Below the pieces are notes generated by a model that saw nothing but the letters and a program-made list of their open reading frames with translations, ran no database searches and was not told where the DNA came from. The position numbers and the translations under genes were made by a program. Below are positions 8,409 to 16,014 of a stretch of 64,000 nt of DNA, piece by piece. How positions within the stretch are numbered: position 1 is the stretch's first letter; every line of letters starts with the position of its first letter. Location of the stretch: contig WRDF01000010.1 of assembly GCA_009783565.1 (NCBI GenBank), positions 1 to 64,000 on the forward strand. The letters are read 5' to 3'. This DNA comes from Rikenellaceae bacterium (GTDB lineage: Bacteria; Bacteroidota; Bacteroidia; Bacteroidales; Rikenellaceae).

Positions 8409-8471
8409 CTTAATTACGAATGAAGTGACTATTCTTTCGACAACCAAAAATAAATATAAAAATTACGAATC

Positions 8472-10397
8472 ATGGCAAAAATCATTGGAATCGACTTGGG
8501 CACGACGAACTCGTGCGTTGCAGTAATGGAAGGCAGCGAGCCGGTGGTGATCCCCAACAGCGAAGGACACCGCACCACGCCTTCGATCGTTGCGTTCACC
8601 GAAAGCGGCGAGCGCAAGGTGGGCGAACCGGCTAAACGTCAGGCGATTACGAATCCGAAAAACACCGTTTATTCGATCAAGCGTTTCATGGGCGAAACGT
8701 ATGATCAGGTGAAAAACGAGATAGGGCGCGTGTCTTACAAGGTGGTGAAGGGTGAGAACAACACCCCGCGTGTGGACATTGACGGACGGCTCTACACGCC
8801 GCAGGAAATCTCGGCAATAATCTTGCAGAAGATGAAAAAAACGGCCGAAGATTATCTGGGCACAACGATAACCGAAGCGGTCATTACCGTTCCGGCCTAC
8901 TTCTCCGATTCGCAAAGACAAGCTACGAAGGAGGCGGGCGAAATTGCAGGCCTGAAAGTTGCGCGTATCATCAACGAACCGACGGCGGCGGCTCTGGCAT
9001 ACGGCTTGGACAAGGACAGCAAGAAAGATATGAAGATCGCGGTCTTCGACCTTGGCGGCGGTACGTTCGACATTTCGATATTGGAGCTGGGCGACGGCGT
9101 TTTCGAGGTGAAATCTACCAACGGCGACACCCATCTGGGCGGCGACGACTTCGACCACGTGATCATCGATTGGATGGCCGACGAATTTAAGGGCAAATTC
9201 CAGATAGACCTGCGCAAAGACCCGATGGCGTTGCAGAGGCTGAAAGAAGCGGCAGAGAAGGCGAAAATCGAACTTTCGAGTGCAACGCAGACGGAAATCA
9301 ACCTGCCGTATATCATGCCCGTAGACGGCATTCCGCAGCACTTGGTTATGACGCTCACGCGCGCTAAGTTCGAGCAGCTGGCCGATAAGCTGATACAGGC
9401 TACGATAGAGCCGTGCAAGAAGGCGTTGAAGGATGCGGGTTTTGCGCCGAATCAAATCGACGAGGTGATTCTTGTGGGCGGCTCGACACGCATACCGGCC
9501 ATACAGAAAGTAGTACAGGATATTTTCGGCAAAGCTCCGTCGAAGGGCGTGAACCCCGACGAGGTGGTGGCCATCGGTGCGGCCATACAGGGCGGCGTAC
9601 TTTCGGGCGACGTGAAAGATGTGTTGCTGTTGGACGTAACTCCGCTATCGCTTGGTATCGAGACTTTGGGTGGCGTGTTCACAAAACTCATCGACGCCAA
9701 CACCACCATACCGACGCGCAAGAGCGAGACGTTCTCGACGGCGGCCGACAACCAACCGTCGGTAGAGATACACATACTGCAAGGCGAGCGTCCTATGGCG
9801 CGCGACAACAAGACGATCGGACGTTTCCACCTGGACGGCATTCCGAGCGCACCGCGCGGAGTTCCGCAAATCGAGGTGACGTTCGACATCGACGCGAACG
9901 GTATTCTTAACGTCTCGGCGAAGGATAAGGGCACGGGCAAGGAGCAGACGATCCGCATCGAGGCGTCGTCGGGCCTTACCGAAGCCGAAATCCAGCGTAT
10001 GCGCGACGAAGCCAAAGTGAACGAGGCGAAGGACAAAGACGAGCGCGAACGTATTGATAAGATCAACGCTGCCGACTCGATGATATTCAGTACCGAAAAG
10101 CAACTCGGCGAGTACGGTGACAAGATTCCGGCCGAGAAAAAATCGGCTATCGAGAGCGCTTTGGAGAAGCTGCGCGAGGCGCATAAAGCGGCCGATGTCG
10201 CCGCTATCGATAGTGCGTCGAAGGAACTGAACGACGCATGGCAGTCCGCATCACAGGATATCTACGCCCAGCAGCAGGCTTCTTCGGCAGGCAGCGGTGC
10301 AGATACCGGCGGCGCGGGTCACCATGAACACCACAGCGGCCCGACGGCGGGTAGCGACGGCAATGTCACCGATGTAGAGTTCGAGGAAGTGAAATAG
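8472..10397 (+). CDS. dnaK: Chaperone DnaK (Hsp70)
   Basis: ATP-dependent cytosolic chaperone of 641 residues. The N-terminal phosphate loop [17 protein letters not shown], the connect motif [15 protein letters not shown] and the second phosphate motif FDLGGGTFD are intact. The substrate-binding domain ([14 protein letters not shown]) and a C-terminal lid ending in DVEFEEVK follow. A His/Gly-rich linker ([12 protein letters not shown]) near the C terminus is typical of phylum members. grpE and dnaJ are not next to it, so it is transcribed alone, with a terminator at 10484-10517. The ATG is preceded by an AT-rich leader without a clear Shine-Dalgarno, which is normal for this phylum. Confidence 0.98.
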   Translation: MAKIIGIDLGTTNSCVAVMEGSEPVVIPNSEGHRTTPSIVAFTESGERKVGEPAKRQAITNPKNTVYSIKRFMGETYDQVKNEIGRVSYKVVKGENNTPRVDIDGRLYTPQEISAIILQKMKKTAEDYLGTTITEAVITVPAYFSDSQRQATKEAGEIAGLKVARIINEPTAAALAYGLDKDSKKDMKIAVFDLGGGTFDISILELGDGVFEVKSTNGDTHLGGDDFDHVIIDWMADEFKGKFQIDLRKDPMALQRLKEAAEKAKIELSSATQTEINLPYIMPVDGIPQHLVMTLTRAKFEQLADKLIQATIEPCKKALKDAGFAPNQIDEVILVGGSTRIPAIQKVVQDIFGKAPSKGVNPDEVVAIGAAIQGGVLSGDVKDVLLLDVTPLSLGIETLGGVFTKLIDANTTIPTRKSETFSTAADNQPSVEIHILQGERPMARDNKTIGRFHLDGIPSAPRGVPQIEVTFDIDANGILNVSAKDKGTGKEQTIRIEASSGLTEAEIQRMRDEAKVNEAKDKDERERIDKINAADSMIFSTEKQLGEYGDKIPAEKKSAIESALEKLREAHKAADVAAIDSASKELNDAWQSASQDIYAQQQASSAGSGADTGGAGHHEHHSGPTAGSDGNVTDVEFEEVK

Positions 10398-10460
10398 CAC
10401 GCGCGCGTGTTTTCCAGTCTGCCGGATAACCTGTCATTGCGGGCTTGACCTGCAATGACA
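10398..10460. repeat. Dispersed repeats D and A, dnaK 3' flank
   Basis: The D element (CGCGCGTG, then TTTTCCAGTCTGCCGGATAA) at 10398-10430 is followed at 10432-10460 by palindromic A (TGTCATTGCGGGCTTGACC and its inverted end). Both recur at many intergenic sites in this window. Confidence 0.75.
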
Positions 10461-10483
10461 AAGAATTGAAAGACAGACGTGTG

Positions 10484-10517
10484 TGGCGGCATCTTTAATC
10501 GGATGCCGCCATTTTTT
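10484..10517 (+). terminator. Intrinsic terminator downstream of dnaK
   Basis: A perfect 10-bp stem, TGGCGGCATC (10484-10493) with GATGCCGCCA (10502-10511), is followed by six T residues. Confidence 0.85.
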
Positions 10518-10610
10518 ATGGATGAAAATATCGAAAATCCAAAAACAAACCATAACTTGCGCGCAATAAATCGGCGGTAGAGGCGTTATGCTTTTTACAA
10601 CGTAATAACA

Positions 10611-10618
10611 TAACTTTG
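10611..10618 (+). promoter_or_regulatory. -7 box TAACTTTG for the thioredoxin gene
   Basis: TAACTTTG matches TAnnTTTG and lies 31 bases upstream of the chosen ATG at 10649. This argues against the upstream in-frame ATG at 10616, which overlaps the box. Confidence 0.55.
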
Positions 10619-10648
10619 AACCGTCAAAAAATCCTAAAATCAAACGAA

Positions 10649-11143
10649 ATGAAAAAAATTATTTTGTCGCTGGTATGCGTCGTGGTGATGACCGTTTCAG
10701 CATTCGCAAACGAGCCGACAGCGGCAGACGTAATGCGCGCAACACCTAAGTATGAAAATGTGGAGGACGTACTGAATGTCATCGTTGCACAGCATCCGGG
10801 CAAGGTGGTCTTCGTAGACCTCTGGGCGACGTGGTGCGGTCCGTGCATCATGGCGATGAGGACGATGGAACCGCTCAAAGGGTGGATGGCCGAGCAGGAC
10901 ATCGTGAAGGTCTATATTTCGGCTCCTACGTCGGATCGCGCACGTTGGGAAAGCATGATCGGCGACATCGGCGGCAATCACTACTGGTTCAACGAAGAGG
11001 AGTGGGCCGCAGTGCGTGAAAAATATCCGTTCCGCGGTATTCCGACCTATATGATTTTCGACCGCGAGGGCAACCATGCGTTCCAGCGTTCGGGCTATCC
11101 GGGCAACGAGCAGATGCAGGCGGAGTTCGAAAAACTTCTGTAA
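10649..11143 (+). CDS. Secreted thioredoxin-like protein
   Basis: Exported thiol-disulfide oxidoreductase of 164 residues. The signal peptide is MKKIILSLVCVVVMTVSAFA, and the thioredoxin fold carries the active site WATWCGPC (Cys63, Cys66) with the cis-proline region FRGIPTYMIF. It is likely a periplasmic reductant of the TlpA/ResA kind, though it lacks the long extra domain of many Bacteroidales TlpA proteins. It is monocistronic, with its own -7 box and a perfect terminator just downstream. The partner protein is unknown. Confidence 0.9.
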   Translation: MKKIILSLVCVVVMTVSAFANEPTAADVMRATPKYENVEDVLNVIVAQHPGKVVFVDLWATWCGPCIMAMRTMEPLKGWMAEQDIVKVYISAPTSDRARWESMIGDIGGNHYWFNEEEWAAVREKYPFRGIPTYMIFDREGNHAFQRSGYPGNEQMQAEFEKLL

Positions 11144-11160
11144 GCGCCATCTTAGTTTCA

Positions 11161-11200
11161 TTCAAAAAGCCGCATCCCTGTAAAGATGCGGCTTTTTGAA
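11161..11200. terminator. Perfect 16-bp terminator hairpin
   Basis: TTCAAAAAGCCGCATC (11161-11176) pairs with GATGCGGCTTTTTGAA (11185-11200) across an 8-nt loop, with A and T runs on both sides, so it can act in both directions. Confidence 0.9.
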
Positions 11201-11208
11201 TATTTACG

Positions 11209-11304
11209 TATCTTTGTCTAAGCAAAGCCATTCATGCGAGTGCCGCGAGGCACTTTTGTTACATTTGCATAAACAAAGTAATCCATGCGAGTGCCGCGAG
11301 GCAC
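11209..11304 (+). promoter_or_regulatory. Tandemly duplicated promoter and GNRA-hairpin leader
   Basis: Two 45-nt copies (11209-11253 and 11260-11304, period 51) each begin with a -7 box (TATCTTTG, TACATTTG), keep the middle TAAnCAAAG and end in the identical 21-mer CATGCGAGTGCCGCGAGGCA plus C. That 21-mer folds as GTGCC-GCGA-GGCAC, a 5-bp stem closed by a GNRA tetraloop. Transcripts from the two boxes would start near 11223 and 11274 and carry two hairpins or one. Both copies also encode MRVPRGTF from an ATG; copy 2 is in frame with the radical SAM gene. Confidence 0.6.
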
Positions 11305-11317
11305 CTTTCGTGTAGTT

Positions 11318-12097
11318 ATGACAGCTCTTTTCAATGACATAATTTTCGGGCCGGTGCGAAGCCGGCGGCTGGGGGTTTCATTGGGCGTGAATTTGCTGCC
11401 GACAGATGCGAAGCTCTGTAATTTCAATTGTATATACTGCGAATGCGGATGGTCGTGCGGCGGTGACGGTGGCGGGCGGCCAAGGTTTAACTCGCGCGAG
11501 GATGTGAGACGGCTGCTCAGCGAAAAATTGCGTGAAATGGTTGCGGCGGGCGCTCCGCCGGATGTGATAACGTTTGCCGGAAACGGCGAACCGACAATGC
11601 ATCCTCAGTTCGAGGAGATAATAGACGATACGCTCGCGCTGCGTGATAAGATCTGTCCGGCGGCGCAGGTCTCGGTGCTGAGCAATGCTACGATGATCGG
11701 ACGTGAAAATGTCAGGCGCGCTTTGGAACGCGTAGACATGAATATATTAAAGCTCGATTCGGCGTTCGACGAAACGGTGCGGCAAATCGATAACCCGCAG
11801 GGCGACTATTCGGTTGCGAAAACGGTCGCCGATATGAAGCTGTTCGGTGGACGGTTTATAGTGCAGACAATGTTCGTTCGCGGCGAATGTAACGGTCGGC
11901 CGGTGGATAACACCACCGAGCGTGAAGTCGGGGCGTGGCTTGCGCTGCTTACCGATTTGCGGACACAGCGCGTGATGATCTACACGATCGACCGCGATAC
12001 GCCATGCCCGACACTCGAAAAAGTACCGCTTGCGGAGCTTCACGCCATAGCCACCCGCGTCGAAGCGCTCGGCATCGGGTGCTCGGTGGCGGGGTAA
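11318..12097 (+). CDS. Radical SAM protein of unknown function
   Basis: A 259-residue radical SAM enzyme that starts MTALFNDIIFGPVRSRRLG. The cluster cysteines are in KLCNFNCIYCECGW (Cys34, Cys38, Cys41), followed by a glycine-rich SAM motif (ITFAGNGEPTMHPQF). The N-terminal FGPVxSRRLGxSLGVNLLP block is shared by a conserved group of bacterial Fe-S oxidoreductases without a known substrate. The upstream in-frame ATG at 11285 would add MRVPRGTFRVV from the duplicated leader hairpin; the start at 11318 is preferred because homologs as I recall them begin there. Confidence 0.88.
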   Translation: MTALFNDIIFGPVRSRRLGVSLGVNLLPTDAKLCNFNCIYCECGWSCGGDGGGRPRFNSREDVRRLLSEKLREMVAAGAPPDVITFAGNGEPTMHPQFEEIIDDTLALRDKICPAAQVSVLSNATMIGRENVRRALERVDMNILKLDSAFDETVRQIDNPQGDYSVAKTVADMKLFGGRFIVQTMFVRGECNGRPVDNTTEREVGAWLALLTDLRTQRVMIYTIDRDTPCPTLEKVPLAELHAIATRVEALGIGCSVAG

Positions 12098-12140
12098 CCT
12101 TACAATTTAAACTGTTGGTTCCAGATGCGAATAATTTGGT

Positions 12141-12148
12141 TATATTTG
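12141..12148 (+). promoter_or_regulatory. -7 box TATATTTG for meaB
   Basis: TATATTTG lies 19 bases before the ATG at 12167, with TTGG near 12115 as a possible -33 element. Confidence 0.5.
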
Positions 12149-12166
12149 CTTAATCCTTGAATCACA

Positions 12167-13303
12167 ATGCACAACATGACTCGCACCAAGATAGACCATT
12201 ACGAACACCATCACCGCAATGAACACGAAGGCAGTGCTTTGGATGTTTCGCCGGGTGTGGAGAGTGCGCCTACGGTGAATCCGAATTTCCGCCGCACGCG
12301 CAAACGTGCACTGACCGCCGACGACTTTGTGGAGGGGATTCTGCGTGGCGACACCACCGTGCTCTCGCAGGCCATCACGCTCGTCGAGAGCAACAACCCG
12401 CAGCATTTCGCGCAGGCGCAGGCAGTCGTCGAACGTTGCCTGCCTTATGCCGGACGGTCGGTGCGCATTGGCATAACGGGCGTACCGGGAGCGGGGAAAT
12501 CGACGTTTATCGAGGCTGTGGGTGGCATGGTGGCCGACAGCAGGCACAGATTGTCGGTGCTGGCCATCGACCCGAGTTCGGAGCGCAGCGGTGGTTCCAT
12601 ACTGGGCGATCGTACGCGCATGGAGACGATCTCGGCGCGTGAGGATATATTTATCCGCCCGTCGCCGTCGGCCGGATCGCTCGGAGGCGTGGCGCGCAAA
12701 ACGCGCGAAACGGTGGTGTTGTGCGAAGCGGCGGGATATGATGTGGTGTTTATCGAGACCGTTGGAGTGGGGCAGAGCGAGGTGGCGGTGCATTCGATGG
12801 TCGATATGTTCATGATGCTGCAAATTTCGGGTGCGGGCGACGAATTACAGGGCATTAAACGCGGTATAATGGAGATGGCCGACATTGCGGTGGTGACGAA
12901 AGCCGACGGCGCGAACGTCGAGAAGGCGCAGCTGGCAAAGAGTTATCTGAGCAATGCGCTGGCTCTGTTCCCGATGCCCGATTCGGGTCGACGGCCGCGT
13001 GTGTTCACCTGCTCGGCGGTTACGCGCGCCGGACTGCGCGAGATATGGGACGATGTGGAGGAATTCGTAGCGTTTACGCGGGCGAACGGATATTTCGATG
13101 CCAACCGCCGCCGTCAGAATAAATATTGGATGTGGGAGACGATCGACGCGGCTCTGCGCGGCAGTTTTTTCGGGTGCGAAGTGGTCGCGGGCGCGCTTCC
13201 CGATTTCGAGCGGCGTGTCGAAGAAGGGCTTCTCGGGTCGTTCACCGCCGCGCGCGAATTGCTTGGCATATATTTTGAGAATATTGTGCGAAACAAGAGT
13301 TGA
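12167..13303 (+). CDS. meaB: Methylmalonyl-CoA mutase-associated GTPase MeaB
   Basis: G3E-family GTPase that loads and protects the B12 cofactor of methylmalonyl-CoA mutase, an enzyme of propionate/succinate metabolism. The 378-residue protein has the P-loop GITGVPGAGKSTF near residues 100-112, the LSVLAIDPSSERSGGSILGD switch region, VVFIETVGVGQSE and the base-recognition VVTKADG. The N terminus is about 35 residues longer than typical and histidine-rich (HYEHHHRNEHEG), possibly metal binding. The mutase genes are not in the window. A small lipoprotein gene follows 24 bp downstream. Confidence 0.95.
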   Translation: MHNMTRTKIDHYEHHHRNEHEGSALDVSPGVESAPTVNPNFRRTRKRALTADDFVEGILRGDTTVLSQAITLVESNNPQHFAQAQAVVERCLPYAGRSVRIGITGVPGAGKSTFIEAVGGMVADSRHRLSVLAIDPSSERSGGSILGDRTRMETISAREDIFIRPSPSAGSLGGVARKTRETVVLCEAAGYDVVFIETVGVGQSEVAVHSMVDMFMMLQISGAGDELQGIKRGIMEMADIAVVTKADGANVEKAQLAKSYLSNALALFPMPDSGRRPRVFTCSAVTRAGLREIWDDVEEFVAFTRANGYFDANRRRQNKYWMWETIDAALRGSFFGCEVVAGALPDFERRVEEGLLGSFTAARELLGIYFENIVRNKS

Positions 13304-13327
13304 CAAAACATTTTAAAAATAACTAAT

Positions 13328-13765
13328 ATGAAAAAACTGATTTTACTGGCGTTCGTCGCGCTTATGGGTGCGGCGGCGTGTGCGGATAAGGGCGATACAT
13401 TCTATATCACGGAAGGTGCTCAGACTCAGACCGCTACGATTACGGTAAACGCAAACGAATGGGAGTGGTTCGACAACGGAGAGCAGGCTTTTTACAGGGT
13501 TGAAAAAAGTGCGCCTATCATCACGAATAATGTGTTTCGCAATGGTATGGTGCAGATGTATTTCAGCTTCACGGACGGAGGATTGCAGGTTCAGCAACCG
13601 CTGCCGTTTGTGTCATGGATAGCATACGGTGACATAATCTACTCCGAGACGATAGATTTTGATTTTTGGCAGGGCAATGTCATGATCTACTATAAAATAT
13701 CCGATTTCATACCTTTCGACAATGGACCGGGCAGTTTGAGTTTCCGCCTGGTAGTGGTTCATTAG
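13328..13765 (+). CDS. Hypothetical small lipoprotein or secreted protein
   Basis: A 145-residue protein with signal MKKLILLAFVALMGAAACA; the Cys after GAAA is a weak lipobox. The mature part is beta-rich and aromatic (ANEWEWFDNGEQAFYRVEKS), ending in LSFRLVVVH. No family is recognised. It follows meaB by 24 bp and has no own promoter box, so it is probably co-transcribed. A functional link to MeaB is not implied. Confidence 0.7.
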   Translation: MKKLILLAFVALMGAAACADKGDTFYITEGAQTQTATITVNANEWEWFDNGEQAFYRVEKSAPIITNNVFRNGMVQMYFSFTDGGLQVQQPLPFVSWIAYGDIIYSETIDFDFWQGNVMIYYKISDFIPFDNGPGSLSFRLVVVH

Positions 13766-13817
13766 GGTCAGTTTGTACGCACGCGTATTTTCCAAGCTTG
13801 CCGGTTGCTTTCGTCTT

Positions 13818-13920
13818 GTCATTCCGAACATGCGGTACGCACGGAGGAATCTATCGTTAGTTTATAAACTCAAAGACAGGCGAGCGATAAATCCCCTCCT
13901 TTCAGTACGTTCGGGATGAC
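13818..13920. repeat. Dispersed repeat C, copy 1 (about 103 bp)
   Basis: It starts GTCATTCCGAAC and ends GTTCGGGATGAC. Between them is an imperfect inverted repeat with the core GAGGAATCTATCG, a middle AGTTTATAAACTCAAAGACA and an inverse GCGATAAATCC. The other copies are at 21346, 26896, 32169, 48764 and 56194. Confidence 0.8.
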
Positions 13921-13929
13921 ATGTTGTGA

Positions 13930-14385
13930 TTAATCCACATCATACCCCTCATCCTCTGCAAGCTCACGTCCGCCGGCAGCTGCGACGGCCAATGCGTCAC
14001 AACGTTCGTTTTCAGGATTGCCGGCGTGGCCTTTGACCCACACCAGGCGCACGCGGTGGCGGCGATAAACGGCCAGGAAACGCATCCACAGATCGGGGTT
14101 CTTCTTGCCGGAGAACCCCTTTTTCTCCCATCCGAACACCCAGCCTTTCTCGACGGCATCGACCACATAGCGCGAGTCGGAATAGACCGTCACCTCGCAC
14201 GGTGTGCGCAGTGCTTCCAACGCCACGCATACGGCCATCAACTCCATGCGGTTGTTGGTGGTACGGCGAAAGCCTGCGCTAAGCTCTTTGCGGTGGCGGG
14301 GGGGGGCTAACAGCACCACCCCGTAGCCTCCCGGACCGGGATTGCCCAGCGCCGAACCGTCGGTATATGCAGTTACCTGTGGCAT
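13930..14385 (-). CDS. rnhA: Ribonuclease HI
   Basis: Cytosolic endonuclease that cuts the RNA strand of RNA-DNA hybrids. The 151-residue protein carries the catalytic acids in [11 protein letters not shown] (Asp), [14 protein letters not shown] (Glu), [12 protein letters not shown] (Asp) and the late Asp in NERCDALAV. The [11 protein letters not shown] loop holds the conserved His. Length matches E. coli RNase HI. A C9 tract (14298-14306, G9 on plus) lies in the codons for LLAPPRH. It is divergent from ffh, with a 57-bp gap. Confidence 0.96.
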   Translation of the reverse strand: MPQVTAYTDGSALGNPGPGGYGVVLLAPPRHRKELSAGFRRTTNNRMELMAVCVALEALRTPCEVTVYSDSRYVVDAVEKGWVFGWEKKGFSGKKNPDLWMRFLAVYRRHRVRLVWVKGHAGNPENERCDALAVAAAGGRELAEDEGYDVD

Positions 14386-14415
14386 AATTTTTTCGCGAAA
14401 TTAGTAAAAAACAGG

Positions 14416-14423
14416 TATATTTG
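14416..14423 (+). promoter_or_regulatory. -7 box TATATTTG for ffh
   Basis: TATATTTG lies 20 bases upstream of the ffh ATG, in the short divergent gap shared with rnhA. Confidence 0.55.
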
Positions 14424-14442
14424 CGCTCTAAAAGAAACGATT

Positions 14443-15783
14443 ATGTTCGAGAATCTGACAGATAAGCTGGAAAGGTCGTTCAGGATACTCAAAGGTCAGG
14501 GACGCATCACGGAGATCAACGTTGCCGAGACGCTGAAAGAGATACGCCGCGCGCTGGTCGATGCCGACGTGAACTATAAGGTAGCCAAAACGTTCACCGA
14601 CGATGTGAAGGAAAAAGCTCTGGGAACGGAGGTTCTGAAAGCGGTGAATCCGGGTCAGATGATGACCAAAATTGTACGCGATGAACTGGCCGCGCTCATG
14701 GGCGGCACAGCGGTGGACATAAACCTTGCGGGGTCGCCGGCGGTGATACTGATCGCGGGTTTGCAGGGGTCGGGTAAAACGACGTTCTCAGGCAAGCTGG
14801 CGTCGATGATTAAGAGCAAACGCGGGCGCGGAGTGCTCCTGGTGGCGGGCGACGTCTACCGTCCGGCGGCCATCGAGCAGCTCAAAATTCTCGGCGAGCA
14901 GATCGGGGTGGAAGTTTACACGGAGGAAGGGAATAAAAATCCGGTGCAGATCGCCGAGAACGGGATAAAATACGCCAAGAGCAAAGGGCTGAACACGGTG
15001 ATCGTCGATACGGCCGGGCGGCTTGCGGTCGACGAGCATATGATGGATGAGATAGCGGCGCTGAAAGCGGCATTGAAACCATCCGAGATTCTGTTCGTCG
15101 TCGATGCGATGACGGGTCAGGATGCGGTGAACACGGCACGGGAATTCAACAACCGTTTGGATTTCGACGGCGTGGTGCTCACCAAGCTCGATGGCGACAC
15201 ACGCGGCGGTGCGGCGATCTCGATTCGTGCTGTAGTTCGGAAACCGCTGAAATTCATCAGCGCGGGCGAAAAAATGGATGCGCTGCAAGTGTTCCATCCC
15301 GAACGCATGGCCGACCGTATACTCGGCATGGGCGACGTGGTGTCGCTGGTAGAGCGCGCTCAGGAGCAGTTCGACGAAGAGGAGGCGCGGCGGCTTAAAA
15401 AGAAACTCGCGCGCAACGAATTCAATTTCAACGATTTCCTCACCCAGATAGGCCAGGTTAAAAAGATGGGCAACCTTAAAGACCTCGCGTCGATGATACC
15501 GGGCGTGGGTAAGGCGTTGCGCGATGTGGATATCAGCGACGATTCGTTCAAATCGACCGAGGCCATGATTCATTCGATGACGCCCGACGAGCGTGAAAAC
15601 CCCGCGATCATCAACGGCACTCGCCGCCAGCGCATCGCCAAAGGATCGGGCACAACGATGGCCGATGTGAACCAGCTGTTGAAGCAATTCGAGCAGACGC
15701 GCAAAATGATGAAGTCGGTAGCCACCGGCGGCGGAATGCGCGGTGCGGTTGCGGGCAAACTGATGAAGACGAAGCGGAGGTGA
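14443..15783 (+). CDS. ffh: Signal recognition particle protein Ffh
   Basis: GTPase subunit of the signal recognition particle, which takes nascent membrane proteins to FtsY. The 446-residue protein has the N domain (MFENLTDKLERSFRILKGQG), the P-loop GLQGSGKTTFSGKL near residues 104-117, the DTAGR, TKLDGDTRGGAA and GEKMDALQVFHPERMADRILG motifs, and a methionine-rich M domain (RIAKGSGTTMADVNQLLKQF, MMKSVATGGGMRG) at the C terminus. tRNA-Pro follows 100 bp downstream. Confidence 0.98.
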   Translation: MFENLTDKLERSFRILKGQGRITEINVAETLKEIRRALVDADVNYKVAKTFTDDVKEKALGTEVLKAVNPGQMMTKIVRDELAALMGGTAVDINLAGSPAVILIAGLQGSGKTTFSGKLASMIKSKRGRGVLLVAGDVYRPAAIEQLKILGEQIGVEVYTEEGNKNPVQIAENGIKYAKSKGLNTVIVDTAGRLAVDEHMMDEIAALKAALKPSEILFVVDAMTGQDAVNTAREFNNRLDFDGVVLTKLDGDTRGGAAISIRAVVRKPLKFISAGEKMDALQVFHPERMADRILGMGDVVSLVERAQEQFDEEEARRLKKKLARNEFNFNDFLTQIGQVKKMGNLKDLASMIPGVGKALRDVDISDDSFKSTEAMIHSMTPDERENPAIINGTRRQRIAKGSGTTMADVNQLLKQFEQTRKMMKSVATGGGMRGAVAGKLMKTKRR

Positions 15784-15830
15784 CACACACGCGTGTGTCT
15801 TCCAGCCTGCCGGATAACAGAATAATGTCA
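15784..15830. repeat. Dispersed repeat D downstream of ffh
   Basis: A CACACGCGTGTG palindrome is followed by TCTTCCAGCCTGCCGGATAA, the same module as at 10398, 21312 and 51150. Confidence 0.65.
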
Positions 15831-15837
15831 ATTAAAA

Positions 15838-15869
15838 TTTGAATTAACAGAAAAAACGCACTATATTTG
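15838..15869 (+). promoter_or_regulatory. Promoter of tRNA-Pro (TTTG-N20-TATATTTG)
   Basis: TTTG at 15838-15841 and TATATTTG at 15862-15869 are separated by 20 nt. This is a near-ideal primary-sigma promoter of the phylum, ending 15 nt before the tRNA. Confidence 0.8.
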
Positions 15870-15884
15870 CACCTCGAAAGTGTT

Positions 15885-15959
15885 CGGGATGTAGTTCAGT
15901 CCGGTTAGAATGTTGGTCTGGGGGACCAAAGGTCGCTGGTTCGAGTCCAGTCATCCCGA
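15885..15959 (+). tRNA. tRNA-Pro (anticodon GGG)
   Basis: The acceptor arms CGGGATG (15885-15891) and CATCCCG (15952-15958) pair fully, with A73 next. The anticodon arm is TTGGT-CTGGGGG-ACCAA, giving anticodon GGG. The T arm is CTGGTTCGAGTCCAG. The 3' CCA is not encoded (the next bases are CGCG). Confidence 0.95.
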
Positions 15960-15967
15960 CGCGAAAA

Positions 15968-16002
15968 AGAGAGGTTGCAGCTTTCGGGCTGCAACCTCTT
16001 AT
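15968..16002. terminator. Terminator after tRNA-Pro, convergent with the GH gene
   Basis: AGAGGTTGCAGC (15970-15981) pairs with GCTGCAACCTCT (15988-15999) across a 6-nt loop, with A-rich and T-rich flanks. Confidence 0.85.
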
Positions 16003-16014
16003 TATTATCAGGCC

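Noticed and set aside
8270..8471. CIRCE heat-shock operator before dnaK, and likewise before groES
   Set aside because: No TTAGCACTC-N9-GAGTGCTAA-like inverted repeat is present at either gene.
11240..11304. GTGCCGCGAGGCAC as a parS-type centromere site
   Set aside because: It is not a full palindrome in the centre (GCGA), differs from TGTTTCACGTGAAACA and lies behind -7 boxes, which favours an RNA hairpin.
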